DNA of 64,000 nucleotides from positions 15,617,231 to 15,681,230 of the forward strand of contig OX463815.1 in the NCBI GenBank assembly GCA_949825045.1, in the 5' to 3' direction. The DNA comes from Argyresthia goedartella (lineage: Eukaryota > Arthropoda > Insecta > Lepidoptera > Argyresthiidae). Position 1 is the first letter of the stretch. Every line of letters starts with the position of its first letter. Shown here piece after piece: positions 21,784 to 32,059 of this stretch. Under the pieces are notes generated by a model. That model did not search any database and was not told the DNA's origin. It saw nothing but the letters and a program-made list of their open reading frames with translations. Both the position numbers and the translations under genes were made by a program.

Positions 21784-21785
<2 letters not shown>
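21247..21785. repeat. Right terminal inverted repeat (about 539 bp)
   Basis: Reverse-complement partner of 19074-19602, with an eight-base longer tip (ending ACAGGAAAAG preceded by CAGGGTT when read from outside). Confidence 0.9.

Positions 21786-21844
<59 letters not shown>
21786..21844. repeat. (TA)n microsatellite
   Basis: A nearly pure TA run with one TACATA interruption, followed by CTCTCTCTC. Flanks the right end of the DD41D transposon. Confidence 0.97.
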
Positions 21845-21848
<4 letters not shown>

Positions 21849-22250
21849 CTCTCTTTCTTCAGTGATTTGATTATTCTTCGTGCGATGTTCTTCCTGGATG
21901 ATTTCAATATTCGTTGAATTAGGTATATCGATGATGTTTCAATACTCTTCTAGGGGCTGGAACGGCTTCCTATGTCTTGAACTTGAAAAGCTGCTTGCTG
22001 TGAATGAATTTGCCGACGCGTTCGTTTCTGCTGGTGCGAGCTCCATTTTGATAAATCAGCAGTCAGCTGGCTATCGGTTCATTTTTCTTGCGGTATCTTG
22101 AGTTCGATGCGGGAAATCTTCAGTTGAAATTATCTAAATAATCTTTTTTTTGTCTGAGGGTAGCCTAGAAATAAACTGCAAAATTTTGTGGCTGTGTAAA
22201 TAATTTAATTTAAAAATACAATTATTCTATTAATGCTAATAAATCTTATT
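21845..22250. other. Unassigned segment, possibly LTR-element interior on minus strand
   Basis: On the minus strand, 22060-21930 reads as an open stretch including MELAPAETNASANSF and RHRKPFQPLEEY before a stop. This composition could be a piece of gag-like coding, but I do not recognise the family. It lies between the DD41D element and the two-ORF LINE, and could be interior of the LTR element whose LTRs are at 18132 and 28650. Alternative: unrelated repeat. Confidence 0.3.
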
Positions 22251-22333
22251 GAAAACTAGGCCTGAACCCCTACTTAAACTGGGTCAATAATTTGCAAAAG
22301 CATTCCTCACCTCCTTTCATCACAACAAAACAC

Positions 22334-23169
22334 CATGGATCTTTACACCAAAGTCAACCAGAAAATTGACACAGTCATTGCCAATTTCAACACCCAGATG
22401 GCACAGTACACAGGCTCCTTCAGCTGCCTCTCAAGCTGAAGGAGTCCGCCACCATGTCGATGTCGTGCAGCCCGCAGGACATCAGCACCTTAGCTAGTGA
22501 CTTCAGCGAGTTCAAGGTATTCACATGGAACTGCCTGGATGCGCTCCGTTCACAGGCAGAGCTACTGCTGGTGGGCCAAGACCGGCTTGAGCAGGCGTCG
22601 CGGCGCAAGGTGCTTCTCTTGCACGGTGTGCCTGAGGTTGCAGGCGAAGAAACAGAAAGTGTTGTTAAGGGTGTGCTAACCAACAAGATGAAATTGTCGC
22701 CAGAGTGTGTATTGGATATTCAAGTTGCTCACAGGCTCGGGTCCAATATCAAGATATCAGCTCCCCGCCCCTGCTTGTGAGGTTCAATATGTACGGATCC
22801 CGGTCCGAAGCATGGAACGGCAAGACATCCTTGAAGGGCACGGGCATCACAATGTCTGAGTTTTTGACAAAGGCCAGACATCAGGTTTTCATGGCGGCCA
22901 GGAAGCATTTTGGTATGCGGAACTGCTGGTCCACTGAAGGCAGGATCATCCTGCTGCTTCCCGACAAGTCCCGGCAGAAGATTGAAATGATGAAGGAGCT
23001 TCTGGTGTTCACCGACAAGTTCCCATCTTCTGCTGCTCAATCCGGGACAGCGGGCAACCCTGCATCCACATCTACTGCACCTGCTGCTTCTGCGCGGGCG
23101 CCTGCCACCACTGCCAAGCGTACACGCGGAGGCCGAGGTGGATCGACGACGGGGGCGGCTAAGAAGTAG
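22334..23169 (+). pseudogene. ORF1 (RNA-binding protein) of the two-ORF LINE, frameshifted
   Basis: The start MDLYTKVNQKIDTVIANF is followed by a frame break near the inverted repeat at 22415-22444, then SDFSEFKVFTWNCLDALRSQ and a coiled-coil-like stretch, then the central motif RRKVLLLHGVPE and VAHRLG, a second frame change near 22750, then KGTGITMSEFLTKARHQVF, FGMRNCWSTEGRI and a basic Ala/Ser/Thr-rich tail ending RGGRGGSTTGAAKK. The middle resembles the RRM-like domain of LINE ORF1 proteins (HGVPE, HRLG, GTGI-SEFLT), and the basic tail would bind RNA. ORF1 coats the element RNA in the cytoplasm. At least two frameshifts, so no full protein. Confidence 0.75.
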
Positions 23170-23171
23170 TT

Positions 23172-23656
23172 CGCCGACAACCAGTGTTCTTCACTTCAGT
23201 GCCTCCGTCATTCGGTCGGATTATGCCTGCGCGCAGTGGACTATGTGTGTATTTTCAATTTCTGTGAAGATTGCACGTTTTTCCTTTTTTTTATCTATCG
23301 TTTTCTCTTCCGACCCTCGTTTAATTCATAATTTCTTGGTAGGTAATTGAATCCACCCACTCACTGTCACCTGTCATTTTTGACAGCGACGTTTTTTTTT
23401 TCTTGTTACTGTCATGTCTCTGTACAAACATTCCGTATGACGCGTAACGAAACGCAATAGCGAGATTTCGATATTGCTTGAATCTTTGCTGTTTGTTTGT
23501 GTTTTATTTGTTTTACTTTTTTTCTGTATAATTATTGCAAGTAGATTTCTGTTAACCTTGATTTCTTTCCCAGCTTGCCCAGTGAAAGACTGAGTTCAGG
23601 CTTGGCACCGTATTTTAAAGTAGATCCTATTAATATAAATTTATTTTATAATTTAT
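23172..23656 (+). other. Spacer between ORF1 and ORF2 of the LINE
   Basis: T-rich spacer of about half a kilobase without an ORF of known type. It ends before the first endonuclease residues (about 23790). Confidence 0.6.
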
Positions 23657-23789
23657 ATGTATATCTATTTAGTTTATACCTTAAACAATTTAAACGATAG
23701 CTTCTTTTCTAGCTCTGATAGCGATGTTTCACTTAGTGCGGGAGGTGGGTTGTCGGCGGATGGCTCTTTGTCTGATAAACGCGTGTTCT

Positions 23790-24738
23790 CGACCCTTGGC
23801 TTTAATCTCAACATCGTGCATATTAATGCCCAGAGCATTCACGCCAGCTACGCTGATCTTCTTGATGCCTTCATTGACCAGAATATTCACGGAATTCTTG
23901 TCCGAATCTTTCCTCAAGCCATCCCTCTCTTCTTCCATGTATGCTCTGCCAGGGTTCACGCTCTTTCGTAATGATCGAACGGGTAAGGCTGATGGCGGCG
24001 TTGCCTTCTGACCTTCGTTCTGACATCTCGTGCAAAGTTATCAGCCACTCGCCCAGCCTATACTCTGGTTTTGCTGAACACTTATTTTTAGAGATATGTC
24101 TTCGTCACAATAAAGTTCTTCTGGGTGTTTACTACAGCCCCTCTCTTCGCATAGATTACTTTGAATCTTTTGAAACTCTTCTTAATGACCTGTCTCCTCT
24201 TTATCCTGTTACTCTTATTCTTGGTGATTTTAACACCTGCCTCCTTAAAAACAATGCTCGATCAGCCAAACTGCAATCCATTGTTAACTCCTTGAATTTA
24301 CACATTCTTCCCCTTGATGCCACTTACTTTCAGCCTCACTGTACCCCCTCTTTTCTTGACTTGATGATAATATCTAACCCCACTAAGGTTGCCGTACATG
24401 GTCAACTCAGTGCCCCCTTCTCCTATCATGATTTAATTTACCTATCCTACAAAATTAGGCCCCCCAAGCGTAGAGCTAAGTTTCTTGAACTTTGTAGTTT
24501 CAAGGGTATTGATGTCACTTCCCTTAAATCCGTCGCCTCTTCCATAGATTGGTCCCTTGTTCTGGGAAGTGAGTCCGTTGATGATAAGGTCCAAAACTTT
24601 AACACGATTGTCCTGAGCTTGTTTGACAAACATGCTCCTGTCAAGAAGGTTAAAGTTAAACATCTCTGCTCCATGGCTTACTGATACCATTAAGGGTCTG
24701 ATGGCTAAGAGAAACCGTGCCAAGACTAAATACAAATC
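23790..24738 (+). pseudogene. Endonuclease domain of LINE ORF2, frameshifted
   Basis: Apurinic/apyrimidinic-type endonuclease. First block FNLNIVHINAQSIHASYADLL; a one-base loss near 23905; second block SESFLKPSLSSSMYALPGF and FRNDRTGKADGGVA (the GGVA loop); a second frame change near 24005; third block LGVYYSPSLRIDYFE, VTLILGDFNTCLL (GDFN catalytic motif) and FLDLMIISNP; then a frame change near 24660 into the linker PWLTDTIKGLMAKRNRAKTK. These are in family order and were clearly one gene. The last codons before 24738 continue in frame at 26286 once the inserted LINE is removed. It nicks target DNA to prime reverse transcription; this copy is inactive. Confidence 0.85.
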
Positions 24739-26285
24739 AAAAAATCAAAATCAAAAATCATTTATTTCCATAGGATGTTGTTACATCACTTAGATCCGTC
24801 ATTACATTTTTTTGGGTGAGTTCACTAACCCAATGGCGGAATCTGTGGAGAAGAGCTCACCGAAGAAACTCCACAGTCGTCGCATCTTTTGCGTTTCCTT
24901 TTTTAAATAAAATATTGTCAAATTACAAAATGAATGCTAATTATATATCGAAACAGCCTGTTACTCAAACAATCTATTCCCATGGACATCTGTCCTCTAA
25001 GTAATCAGATATCCTGTAGTAACCTTTTTTATACAATTTCTGTTTTATTATTATTTTAAACTTGTCTAAAGGTAAGTTTTTAATATCAGTAGGGACCTTA
25101 TTGTAATAGCGTATACAATTGCCTTTAAAAGAATTACTAATTTTATGTAGTCGGCTTACATAAGCAACCAACTTGTCTTTATTTCTAGTATTAAAATTGT
25201 GTATATCACTGTACTTCTGAAAATTAGTTATATTTCTTTTTACATACACAAGATTGTCATAGATATATTGAGACACAAATGTCAGAATATTGATTTCTTT
25301 AAACTTTTCCCTCAGTGACACTCTAGGCCCTAATCTATAAATTGCACGAACAGCCCGTTTCTGCAGAATAAATATACTATTAGCATTCGCAGCGTGACCC
25401 CACAATAAAATACCATAGGTCATTAGACTATGAAAGTAACTAAAGTAGACTAGTCTAGCGGTGTCTACGTCGGTAAGAGCTCTAATTTTTTTAACTGCGA
25501 ACGCTGCCGAACTCAGTCTGTTCGACAATTTATTTATATGAGGATCCCATTGTAGTTTGGCGTCTAAAGTAATGCCCAAAAAGTCAGTCGACTGCACAAG
25601 GTCCAATCTCTGTCCTTTTATAAATATGTCTGTAGTTACCGGGTTCACATTGGGTAACACGAATTTAATACATTTAGTTTTCTTTTCATTAAGTAATAAA
25701 TTGTTAACAGTAAACCAGTTCACTATACTAGAGATAGCATTGTTTACCTCGTCATAATTTGATTGCTGTCTTTTAACTTTAAATATCAAAGAAGTATCAT
25801 CGGCAAACAATACTAACCCATGTTTTGCTTTAACAAGGTAAGGTAAATCATTAATTTATACTAAAAACAAGAAAGGACCAAGAATTGAACCTTGCGGTAC
25901 GCCCATACTTATTGAAGACCCAGGTGATCTTTTCCCATTAACATCAAACATCTGAACACTATCTGTTAGATATGACTCCAGAAGGCCAAGTGCCTGATCT
26001 TTTACACCATAATGGTGTAACTTCCTGACAAGAGTGTCATGATGGACGCAATCAAAAGCCTTGGATAGATCGCAGAAGACACCTATTGCATCCATTGCGT
26101 CTTCCCAGGCATCAAAAATATTGTCGATTAGTTCAACACCAGCATCGGCTGTTGAACGACCCTTTGTGAAACCAAACTGAGCAATATGAATTAAATTATT
26201 GAGATAAAAATGACTTTGCAATTGATTAAGTATGAGTTTTTCAAATATTTTGCTAAGCGTTGGTAGTATCGATATGGGTCTAAAA
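24739..26285 (-). mobile_element. Minus-strand LINE nested in the two-ORF LINE
   Basis: A 1,547-bp 5'-truncated LINE of the FADD group. Its 3' end is at 24739 with an AAATAAATGATTTTTG tail (tandem TTTGATT-type repeats), its truncated 5' end at 26285 just before the FRPISILP box. Joining 24738 to 26286 restores the host LINE frame exactly (residues KYKSDPTDENLLAYK across the site, same frame as the downstream RT), so the borders are precise to about one base. No target duplication is visible. Confidence 0.92.
24974..26285 (-). pseudogene. Reverse transcriptase of nested LINE with one stop codon
   Basis: RT from FRPISILPTLSKIFEKL through FGFTKGRSTADAG, VFCDLSKAFDCVHHDTLV, GVPQGSILGPFLFLV, then a TAA (25856-25858) in place of a Tyr codon, then INDLPYLV, VLFADDTSLIFK (FADD), WFTVNNLLLNEKKTKC, FLGITLDAKLQWDPHI, TYGILLWGH, and a C-terminal part to YRISDYLEDRCPWE. 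Both sides of the stop are in the same frame. In the first catalytic box the family Asp is present (FDCVHHD). Apart from the truncation and the one stop this RT is well preserved, so the insertion is young relative to its host LINE. Confidence 0.92.
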
Positions 26286-28146
26286 GGATCCGACCGACGA
26301 AAATCTCTTAGCATACAAAAGTCTTCGTAATCGCTGCTCCCGTCTGTGTCGAGATGCCAAACGCCGTCATATATTTGAATGTATCGAAAACTACGCCCCT
26401 GCACAAGTTTGGAAATTTCTGAAGACCCTTGGTATTGGTAAGTCCCAGGACCTGACGGTTGGTAACATCGACCTTAACGGTCTCAATCATTTTTTTGCCG
26501 TCCCCCCCGTCCAGATGGATCCATCTGTCAAGGATGCCACACTCCGTAACTTGCTTTCCAGGACTGTCTCCTGCCACTCTTCTTTCAATCTGCGTCATGT
26601 TGGAATCGCTGCAGTCAGGAAAGCAGTGCTAGCAATCTCATCAAAAGCCGTCGGCGATGACAAAATCTGCTCTCAAATGTTGACAAGTGTTCTTGGAGAA
26701 TTACTGCCGGTTATCACTCACATAATTAATGCTTCACTCTCTGACTGTCACTTCCCTAGTCAGTGGAAACGTGCTCTCGTGATCTCTTTGCCTAAAACAT
26801 CCAACCCAACTTCCTACAAAGAATATCGTCCTATTTCTATCCTGCCCATCCTTTCCAAAGTCCTTGAATCCATTGTACACACTCAACTATCCACCTATCT
26901 TTCCTCCATGAATCTCCTTAATTCTTTCCAATCGGGTTTTAGGCCGGGTCACAGCACTACCACCGCTCTACTCAAAGTGACAGATGACATCCAACTTGCG
27001 ATGGATCAGAAGAGGATGTCTGTGCTGGCACTGCTTGACTTCAGCAGCGCTTTCAACTGCGTGGATTTTGATATCCTGGTTGCAATCCTCCATTCACTTA
27101 ATGTCTCCTCTCTTGCCACCCGCTGGTTTGACTCCTATCTCAGAGATCGACAACAACGCATCAATTCTGAGGAAACATCCACCGATTGGTGTGATCTATT
27201 CACTGGGGTTCCTCAGGGTGGCATCCTTTCACCCCTTCTGTTCTCGGTTTTTATCAACTCAATCTCTGATGTACTTACTTCTTCATATCATCTTTATGCA
27301 GATGACCTCCAAATATACCGGCATTTCTCTCCGCGTGATGTGACTCCGGCTGTGGAGGCTCTGAATGCTGACCTCGAGAATATCAGGAAGTGGGCCCTCT
27401 CATATGGGCTTCTGGTCAACCCGAGAAAGTCGCAGGCCTTGATCTTGGGAACCCGATACTCTCTTAACCTGTTACAACTTCCAATCGCTCCTCTAATATT
27501 TGATGGAACCGTAATCAAATACAGCGATAAAGCTAAAAATCTCGGAATTGTATTCGATAACATGCTGTCTTGGTCGCCCCATGTCTCCGAGGTCAGCAGA
27601 TGAGTCTTTGCATCGTTTCAATCTCTTCGGAAATTACAATACTTCCTTCCACGGCATACTAAAGTCACTCTAGCCCAGTCCCTTCTACTTCCTTTAATTG
27701 ATTATGCCGATGCTTGCTGGGTGAGTGCGAACGAAGAACAACTGAATAAACTCGAACGACTTCAGAACCTCGGGATTCGGTTCGTCTTCGGGCTGCGCAA
27801 GTATGACCACGTCTTGCAGTATCGCAAGGAACTGGGTTGGCTCCCGATTCGTCTTCGCCGTGATTTCCACATATTGACTTTACTTTTTAACATCTTGAGA
27901 AACCCCAGATATCCTTCCTACCTTCGTGAACGTTTTGAGTTCCTTTTCTCCAGAGGCAAGGAGCGGAGATCTCACACGGTGTCTCTTCTATGTATTCCGC
28001 AGCATAACACCGTCGCCTACGAGCACTCGTTCAGGCTGAGGGCCATTCGGCTGTGGAACGCACTTCCCTGCACTATAAGGGACAGTCCCACTCTTTTCTC
28101 CTTTAAGAATCGCTTGAAAGAGCACTTACTTTCTCTTTCATCATAG
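26286..28146 (+). pseudogene. Linker and RT of the two-ORF LINE with one in-frame TGA
   Basis: Continues ORF2 in frame. Linker ENLLAYKSLRNRCSRLC and WKFLKTLGIGK; RT boxes GDDKICSQML, YKEYRPISILPILSKVLES, FQSGFRPGHSTTTALLK, LALLDFSSAFNCVDFDIL (first Asp), FTGVPQGGILSPLLFSVFI, HLYADDLQIYRHF (YADD), WALSYGLLVNPRKSQAL, NLGIVFDNMLSWSPHV; a single TGA at 27601-27603; then in the same frame LPLIDYADACW, LGIRFVFGLRKYDH, and a C-terminal ending FKNRLKEHLLSLSS. This is a Jockey/CR1-group RT. The RT core is open, with one nonsense codon in the thumb region as the only lesion from 26286 on. Confidence 0.9.
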
Positions 28147-28329
28147 GTATTGTATATATAAGTATGTAATTGTATTTATCTATTTATTATTATTATTTGT
28201 TTATTCTTATTTTATCTACTATTTCTTTGATTATATGTATTTTTATAGTAAGTATGATATTTTATTGGTATTTGGTAAGTATTTAATTGCACTAGACTAC
28301 CCTTTTCATTTCATATGTATCCTATCCAG

Positions 28330-28376
28330 ATAGGTTTGCTGGAAGAAATCTCTGTTGAGAGATAAGCTCGCCTTTG
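28330..28376 (+). ncRNA. Conserved 3' hairpin of the two-ORF LINE RNA
   Basis: GCTGGAAGAAATCTCT and AGAGATAAGCTCGCCTTTG form a short stem-loop (ATCTCT / AGAGAT with a GTTG loop) near the RNA 3' end. The same structure with small changes is at about 32465-32512 and 38947-38994 (GGAAGAGATCTCT TATT AGAGATAAGCTCGCC). Conservation across copies suggests it is recognised by the RT for priming, as known for 3' hairpins of several LINEs; that role is inference here. Confidence 0.65.
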
Positions 28377-28440
28377 CCTTTTAATTTCGTGTATAATTGT
28401 ATTGTTGTAATGTTCTGTGCAATAAAGAATTGTGAAATTA

Positions 28441-28649
28441 TTTATCTTTTGGCTTCTGGTCCGTTTTCAAATCTGGTCCGGTCATAGCTTGCTTGATGTC
28501 GTCTTGGTTGCCGAAGTCGGGGCTCGGCGATCTTGGACGAAGTGCTTCTTGCTTGCACTTCTAAGGTGGCAGCACACGGAGTTTTCTTCGCGGCTGGGTC
28601 CATGCTGCTATTACCGAAGGTTGCTGATGTTCAGAAGTCGGGTCACCAC
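28441..28649 (-). pseudogene. LTR-element leader and truncated gag start
   Basis: Minus strand, directly after the LTR at 28650. The first bases AAGTGGTGACCCGACTTC look like a primer binding site (TGG start complementary to a tRNA 3' CCA). An ATG at 28603 opens a frame MDPAAKKTPCAATLEVQ that runs to the border with the LINE at about 28441, where it is cut off. The start MDPAA and its position about 50 bases after the LTR fit gag of a Ty3/Gypsy-like element of insects. Only about 54 codons remain. Confidence 0.6.
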
Positions 28650-28883
28650 TTTGCCAGAGGCAATTATAAGGAGAGCGACATCTTCGGGAGTAAAGTAAAA
28701 GGCTTGAGATGCGCGCAAATACTAACTAATTTATTATAGGAAATACTAAGCTTATATACAACTTACTACAAAACTACGTGATGAATATAAATATACCTTA
28801 TCTGTGACGGTCGTCAACTTATCTTAACATTACGTGGAAATAGATATTTCCGCATTTCTGTGGCGGGCGTACGTGCCGGCACA
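28650..28883 (-). mobile_element. LTR of an LTR retrotransposon, 5' copy (minus orientation)
   Basis: Same 234-base unit as 18132-18365. On the minus strand: starts TGTGCCGGCACGTACG, TATATAAGCTTAG promoter-like box, AATAAATTAG poly-A-like signal, ends CCTCTGGCAAA next to the primer-site-like sequence. The very high identity between the two LTRs means they were made equal recently, by one integration, or come from a young family. Confidence 0.88.
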
Positions 28884-29149
28884 ACTTTGATGTTGCTATG
28901 GTAACCTTACTAACATAAAAAACTAACCTGCCTTAAAAAGTGTGACGGATAATTTGATTGAAATCGCGGGCCACGGCACGCACGCACCACAGAGTTATGA
29001 ATTTGTCGGAAATTACACAACAACTTAAAGTTTAAATATTTTCTACAATATTAGGCAAATATTTGTTTTTTCTTTCTCAATATTTTTAATAATAAAGAAT
29101 AAGTTGGGGTATATGAGTTTATGCGTTTATCCAATGACACGTTGTATGA

Positions 29150-29512
29150 ATATAAAAAAACGGCCAAGTGCGAGTCGAATACGCGCACCGAGGATGCATA
29201 AATAGTATTTTTTGTGATGGAACTACAAATTTTCGGTATTCGGATTTTTTCCTTTACTCTTGCTATAAGAACTTGCTTCGTACCAAATTTCATGATTCTA
29301 TGTCAACGGGAAGAACCCTATAGATTTTGATTCCCTTGCGAGTACCAAACAATTTTCAAAAATTCAAGAGACTATATATAGACTTGAGTAAACGATATTA
29401 ATTTCAACTTGATATCTCCAGGCGTCTCTGAGAAAAAAAAGGTCTTTTACAGACACAAACGGACAACGAAGTTCCTTTTTTTCCTTTTAAATACGGAACC
29501 CTAAAAGTGACA
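29150..29512 (+). repeat. Lepidopteran-type interspersed repeat, about 360 bp
   Basis: Begins AAAAAACGGCCAAGTGCGAG followed by TCGAATACGCGCACCGAGG and ends CCTTTTAAATACGGAACCCT with AAAAG. From general knowledge this start and end pair marks one of the most abundant non-coding repeats in moths and butterflies. It is the strongest single hint to the host group. No ORF. Confidence 0.75.
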
Positions 29513-29900
29513 ACAAAATACATATGTACACAACTTAATTACAGGGTATATCTCCAATTGCATACACTTGTAGTTCATCTATGCGCTTACTCAGCTTTAT
29601 CGCGCTACTTCAAACTAAGTAGTTATTGTGTATGCTCACACCTATAAGGCAGATAAGAAATCCATTTCCGACTGGGAGCTTGCAATGGAAACTCAATTTT
29701 GCCATGTCTGTGTCTGGAGGCTCACTTTATTAATGCGGTCGCAATAGCCACTTGCTCCACACGTAATGCATTTATCTCATAACGAATATGTAACCACATA
29801 GGCTGGATATTATTAGAGCAATCATTTTATGGTTGAAAATTGATACTCTGTTAAGCAATGTAGTTCTTATGCAGCTGACTGTTTGATTTAAGTACGTATG
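29513..29900. other. Non-coding stretch before the duplication
   Basis: AT-rich, no gene or repeat recognised. The left border of the 6.48-kb duplicated unit is at about 29901. Confidence 0.5.
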
Positions 29901-30848
29901 TATGTATAAGTGTAATTTTGGGTGTTTCTTACTCGTCGTTACATACCTATATAATAAGTAGTGTTTCTAACGCAGAGGTACATATATGTATTAAATGTAT
30001 GACACAATAACAAATATGTACGTACCCATTTATATAACAAATGTGTACTTAATAATAGATCCAAAGGGCAGAGCCGAGAGAGAATTGAACTGTGAGTGTC
30101 TCTTAGTCATAGTGTCTTAAGGGACTTTTCATCTGGACTCGAATATTTATTTGATCTGTCTTATATTCGTGCTCCAATCGAATTTATACTTTGAACTATG
30201 TTCACTGACCAGACTTAACTTTTAGGTTTCAATTCAGATCTGTCTCCGTACTCCAGCACTCCTGAGAGAAATCCGTTCTTTGATGATGAGTGACATGATG
30301 ACATCCTAGGAAATCGACACACGGAAGCGCCGCCAATATTAGTGTGGCATGGATTGACTGGATACGGGTAAAATCAATGTACTATTTGGTACATCTTACT
30401 CCGTTTCCAATATTCCACTTGTCTCTATGAATCAGCGTGGTGGAGTATGGCTCAATCTTACTCTTATCCGAGTAAAGGCCCGTGCTCCTCGGTGGGCTAC
30501 ATTTATTGTTATTATTCATTATTATAGTCCAAGTCTGGTTCGGATATTTTATTGTTGTCGTCGATGGCGATAGTTACCAAAATTGTACACGACAAAATGA
30601 ATTACAATCTTAATCAATATCAATCATCTCTAGAAACAGTAAAGGAATCTTTGTTACTGGCTACTCCGACTTCCATGATAAAATCCTTCTCTTTTTCTAT
30701 TCCTATATCCGTCACCCAGTATACATTTTCTAGTGTCTGAACATTCTTCGAAAATGTTCAATTTCTCATTTTTCCAGTATTATTCCTTTTCATACGTGCA
30801 TCGCAACCGATGCCATTTTGATACACACGTACAAGTACAAGCTTCAAC

Positions 30849-31274
30849 GTGAGCAACATCGAAATCTATGACAAAGGTGACGCGGGGCCTTTGCGGGTGT
30901 GCGGTGAGCGGGACCTCACCCCCTCCGCGACTTACTCTTTGCCCTATAGCCATCCCAACCTGACACGAACTTATCTATGTCACTGGCGGCTACCTATTTT
31001 TGCTGTTAACATTTGGTTAAATATTGGGAACGTCAATTACAGCAATCTAAAGATTTTCATTTCCAAGCACGAATGGAAAAAAGAACTACTGTTTATTCGA
31101 ATATTTTCCAAACTTATCATATCAAAAGAACTGCTAGGAACATTAAAGCTTGTCGTTTCATCTTACGACGCTAGCAAATGTAGCAAGATTTGTTTCACGA
31201 CGAATAAAAATATTGAGATAGAAGTAAGAGACCGGTACTACTTGACAATATACGTATATTGGACTGGAGTTTAG
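30849..31274 (+). CDS. 141-aa ORF of unknown function, unit A copy
   Basis: Unknown protein; the frame is open from about 30823 and this start is a GTG, so a spliced start is more likely than initiation here (a possible acceptor TTTTTCCAG lies at 30770-30778). The N-terminal part has GDAGPLRVCGERDLTPSATY then YSHPNLTRTYLCHWRL; a cysteine before an SPxYP-like turn and a CxW pair vaguely recalls the start of a CUB domain, and CSKICFTTNKNIEIEVRD could be its later half. This is only a weak resemblance. The local GC content is raised at 30870-30950. The protein is identical in the second copy at 37331-37756. It could be a real exon or a chance frame. Confidence 0.35.
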   Translation: MSNIEIYDKGDAGPLRVCGERDLTPSATYSLPYSHPNLTRTYLCHWRLPIFAVNIWLNIGNVNYSNLKIFISKHEWKKELLFIRIFSKLIISKELLGTLKLVVSSYDASKCSKICFTTNKNIEIEVRDRYYLTIYVYWTGV

Positions 31275-32059
31275 GATTGAGACTGGAGGATTGAAATCTT
31301 ATTGGCACATATAAATACGATGTTGTAATATTGACATTAGATTAGATTGTTTTATATGTATTGTACATAAATGCATAAAAAAATTACGAAAATTGAAAAA
31401 ATTACAATCCCGTAGACTTTCATGGAGTAGTTTAAGAAGATAGCAATCTTCTCTGACGGGCATATTTCCGAAGCACTGGTAGAGTTAATGGAGTTTCCCT
31501 TTCCTGTCCGAGATTCAGATATGAATCACTACCTTAAAGGGAAATTTCCTTTTTCTACTCAAACCAAAATCAGTTACGCATTAGTTTAGTTGATCATATT
31601 TGATTATTTTTTTATTTTTCTCCACGTACGTTCGTGAGACTTATCTAGTGTTTGACTTGAAAAATACATTATTTTTGCCTACAAACAACAATAAATAATT
31701 TGGCATTTGAGTTTGAGTTTGAGCAAAGTGAATGTGCTGAGAAAAATAAAAGAAACAAATACGACAGTAAAAGAAATGAATTATTATGAAAACGTACATG
31801 GGTCATTTTCAAAAAAGTGTACATTGTGACTAACCTGATAAAATTTGTGAGTAAACTGTTTCGTGACATTCCTGTATTTTTATACTTATGTGAGTCACAT
31901 AATTATAAGGAAGTGTGTACATGAATCAATTTACATACACATACTTACATAATAATTTTACTTGTGTTTTAATTTATTATCTATTTAGTTAATAAGTCCG
32001 TACTATTCTTTAGGGCACACTCACTAAAATTACTTAAAAATATTAGCTTAAGCGGTTTT

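Larger units (their letters stand above)
19074..21785 (-). mobile_element. Tc1/mariner-superfamily DNA transposon, DD41D type, about 2.7 kb
   Basis: Long terminal inverted repeats: 19074-19602 against 21247-21785, nearly identical, starting CAGG...AAAAGTCGTGCTAGATCC. The right terminus has eight additional bases (CAGGGTTACAGG against CAGG). Both ends are flanked by TA. Inside is one transposase gene on the minus strand. The last codons and 3' trailer of that gene (19615-19656) are present a second time in inverted orientation at 21119-21164, upstream of the gene, and a 25-base piece of the inner TIR (TTATACCTCGTTAGATAGCTG) occurs twice on the right side (about 21097 and 21359). Structure and transposase indicate an element that is or was recently autonomous. 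Confidence 0.9.
22251..28440 (+). mobile_element. Two-ORF LINE (YADD type), nearly full length, split by another LINE
   Basis: A plus-strand non-LTR retrotransposon with 5' leader, ORF1 (from ATG 22334), ORF2 with endonuclease and RT (to TAA near 28144) and a 3' untranslated tail with AATAAAG at 28422. It is interrupted at 24739-26285 by a minus-strand LINE. The 5' border is estimated only; the 3' border is where the sequence switches to LTR/gag-type sequence on the minus strand at about 28441. RT box is YADDLQIY, different from the FADD families elsewhere in the window. Related 3' ends are found at 32154-32575 and 38636-39053. Confidence 0.85.

Noticed and set aside
21725..21907. Small protein on the minus strand with an Ile-Tyr run
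   Set aside because: It is a translation of the TA microsatellite and the transposon end.
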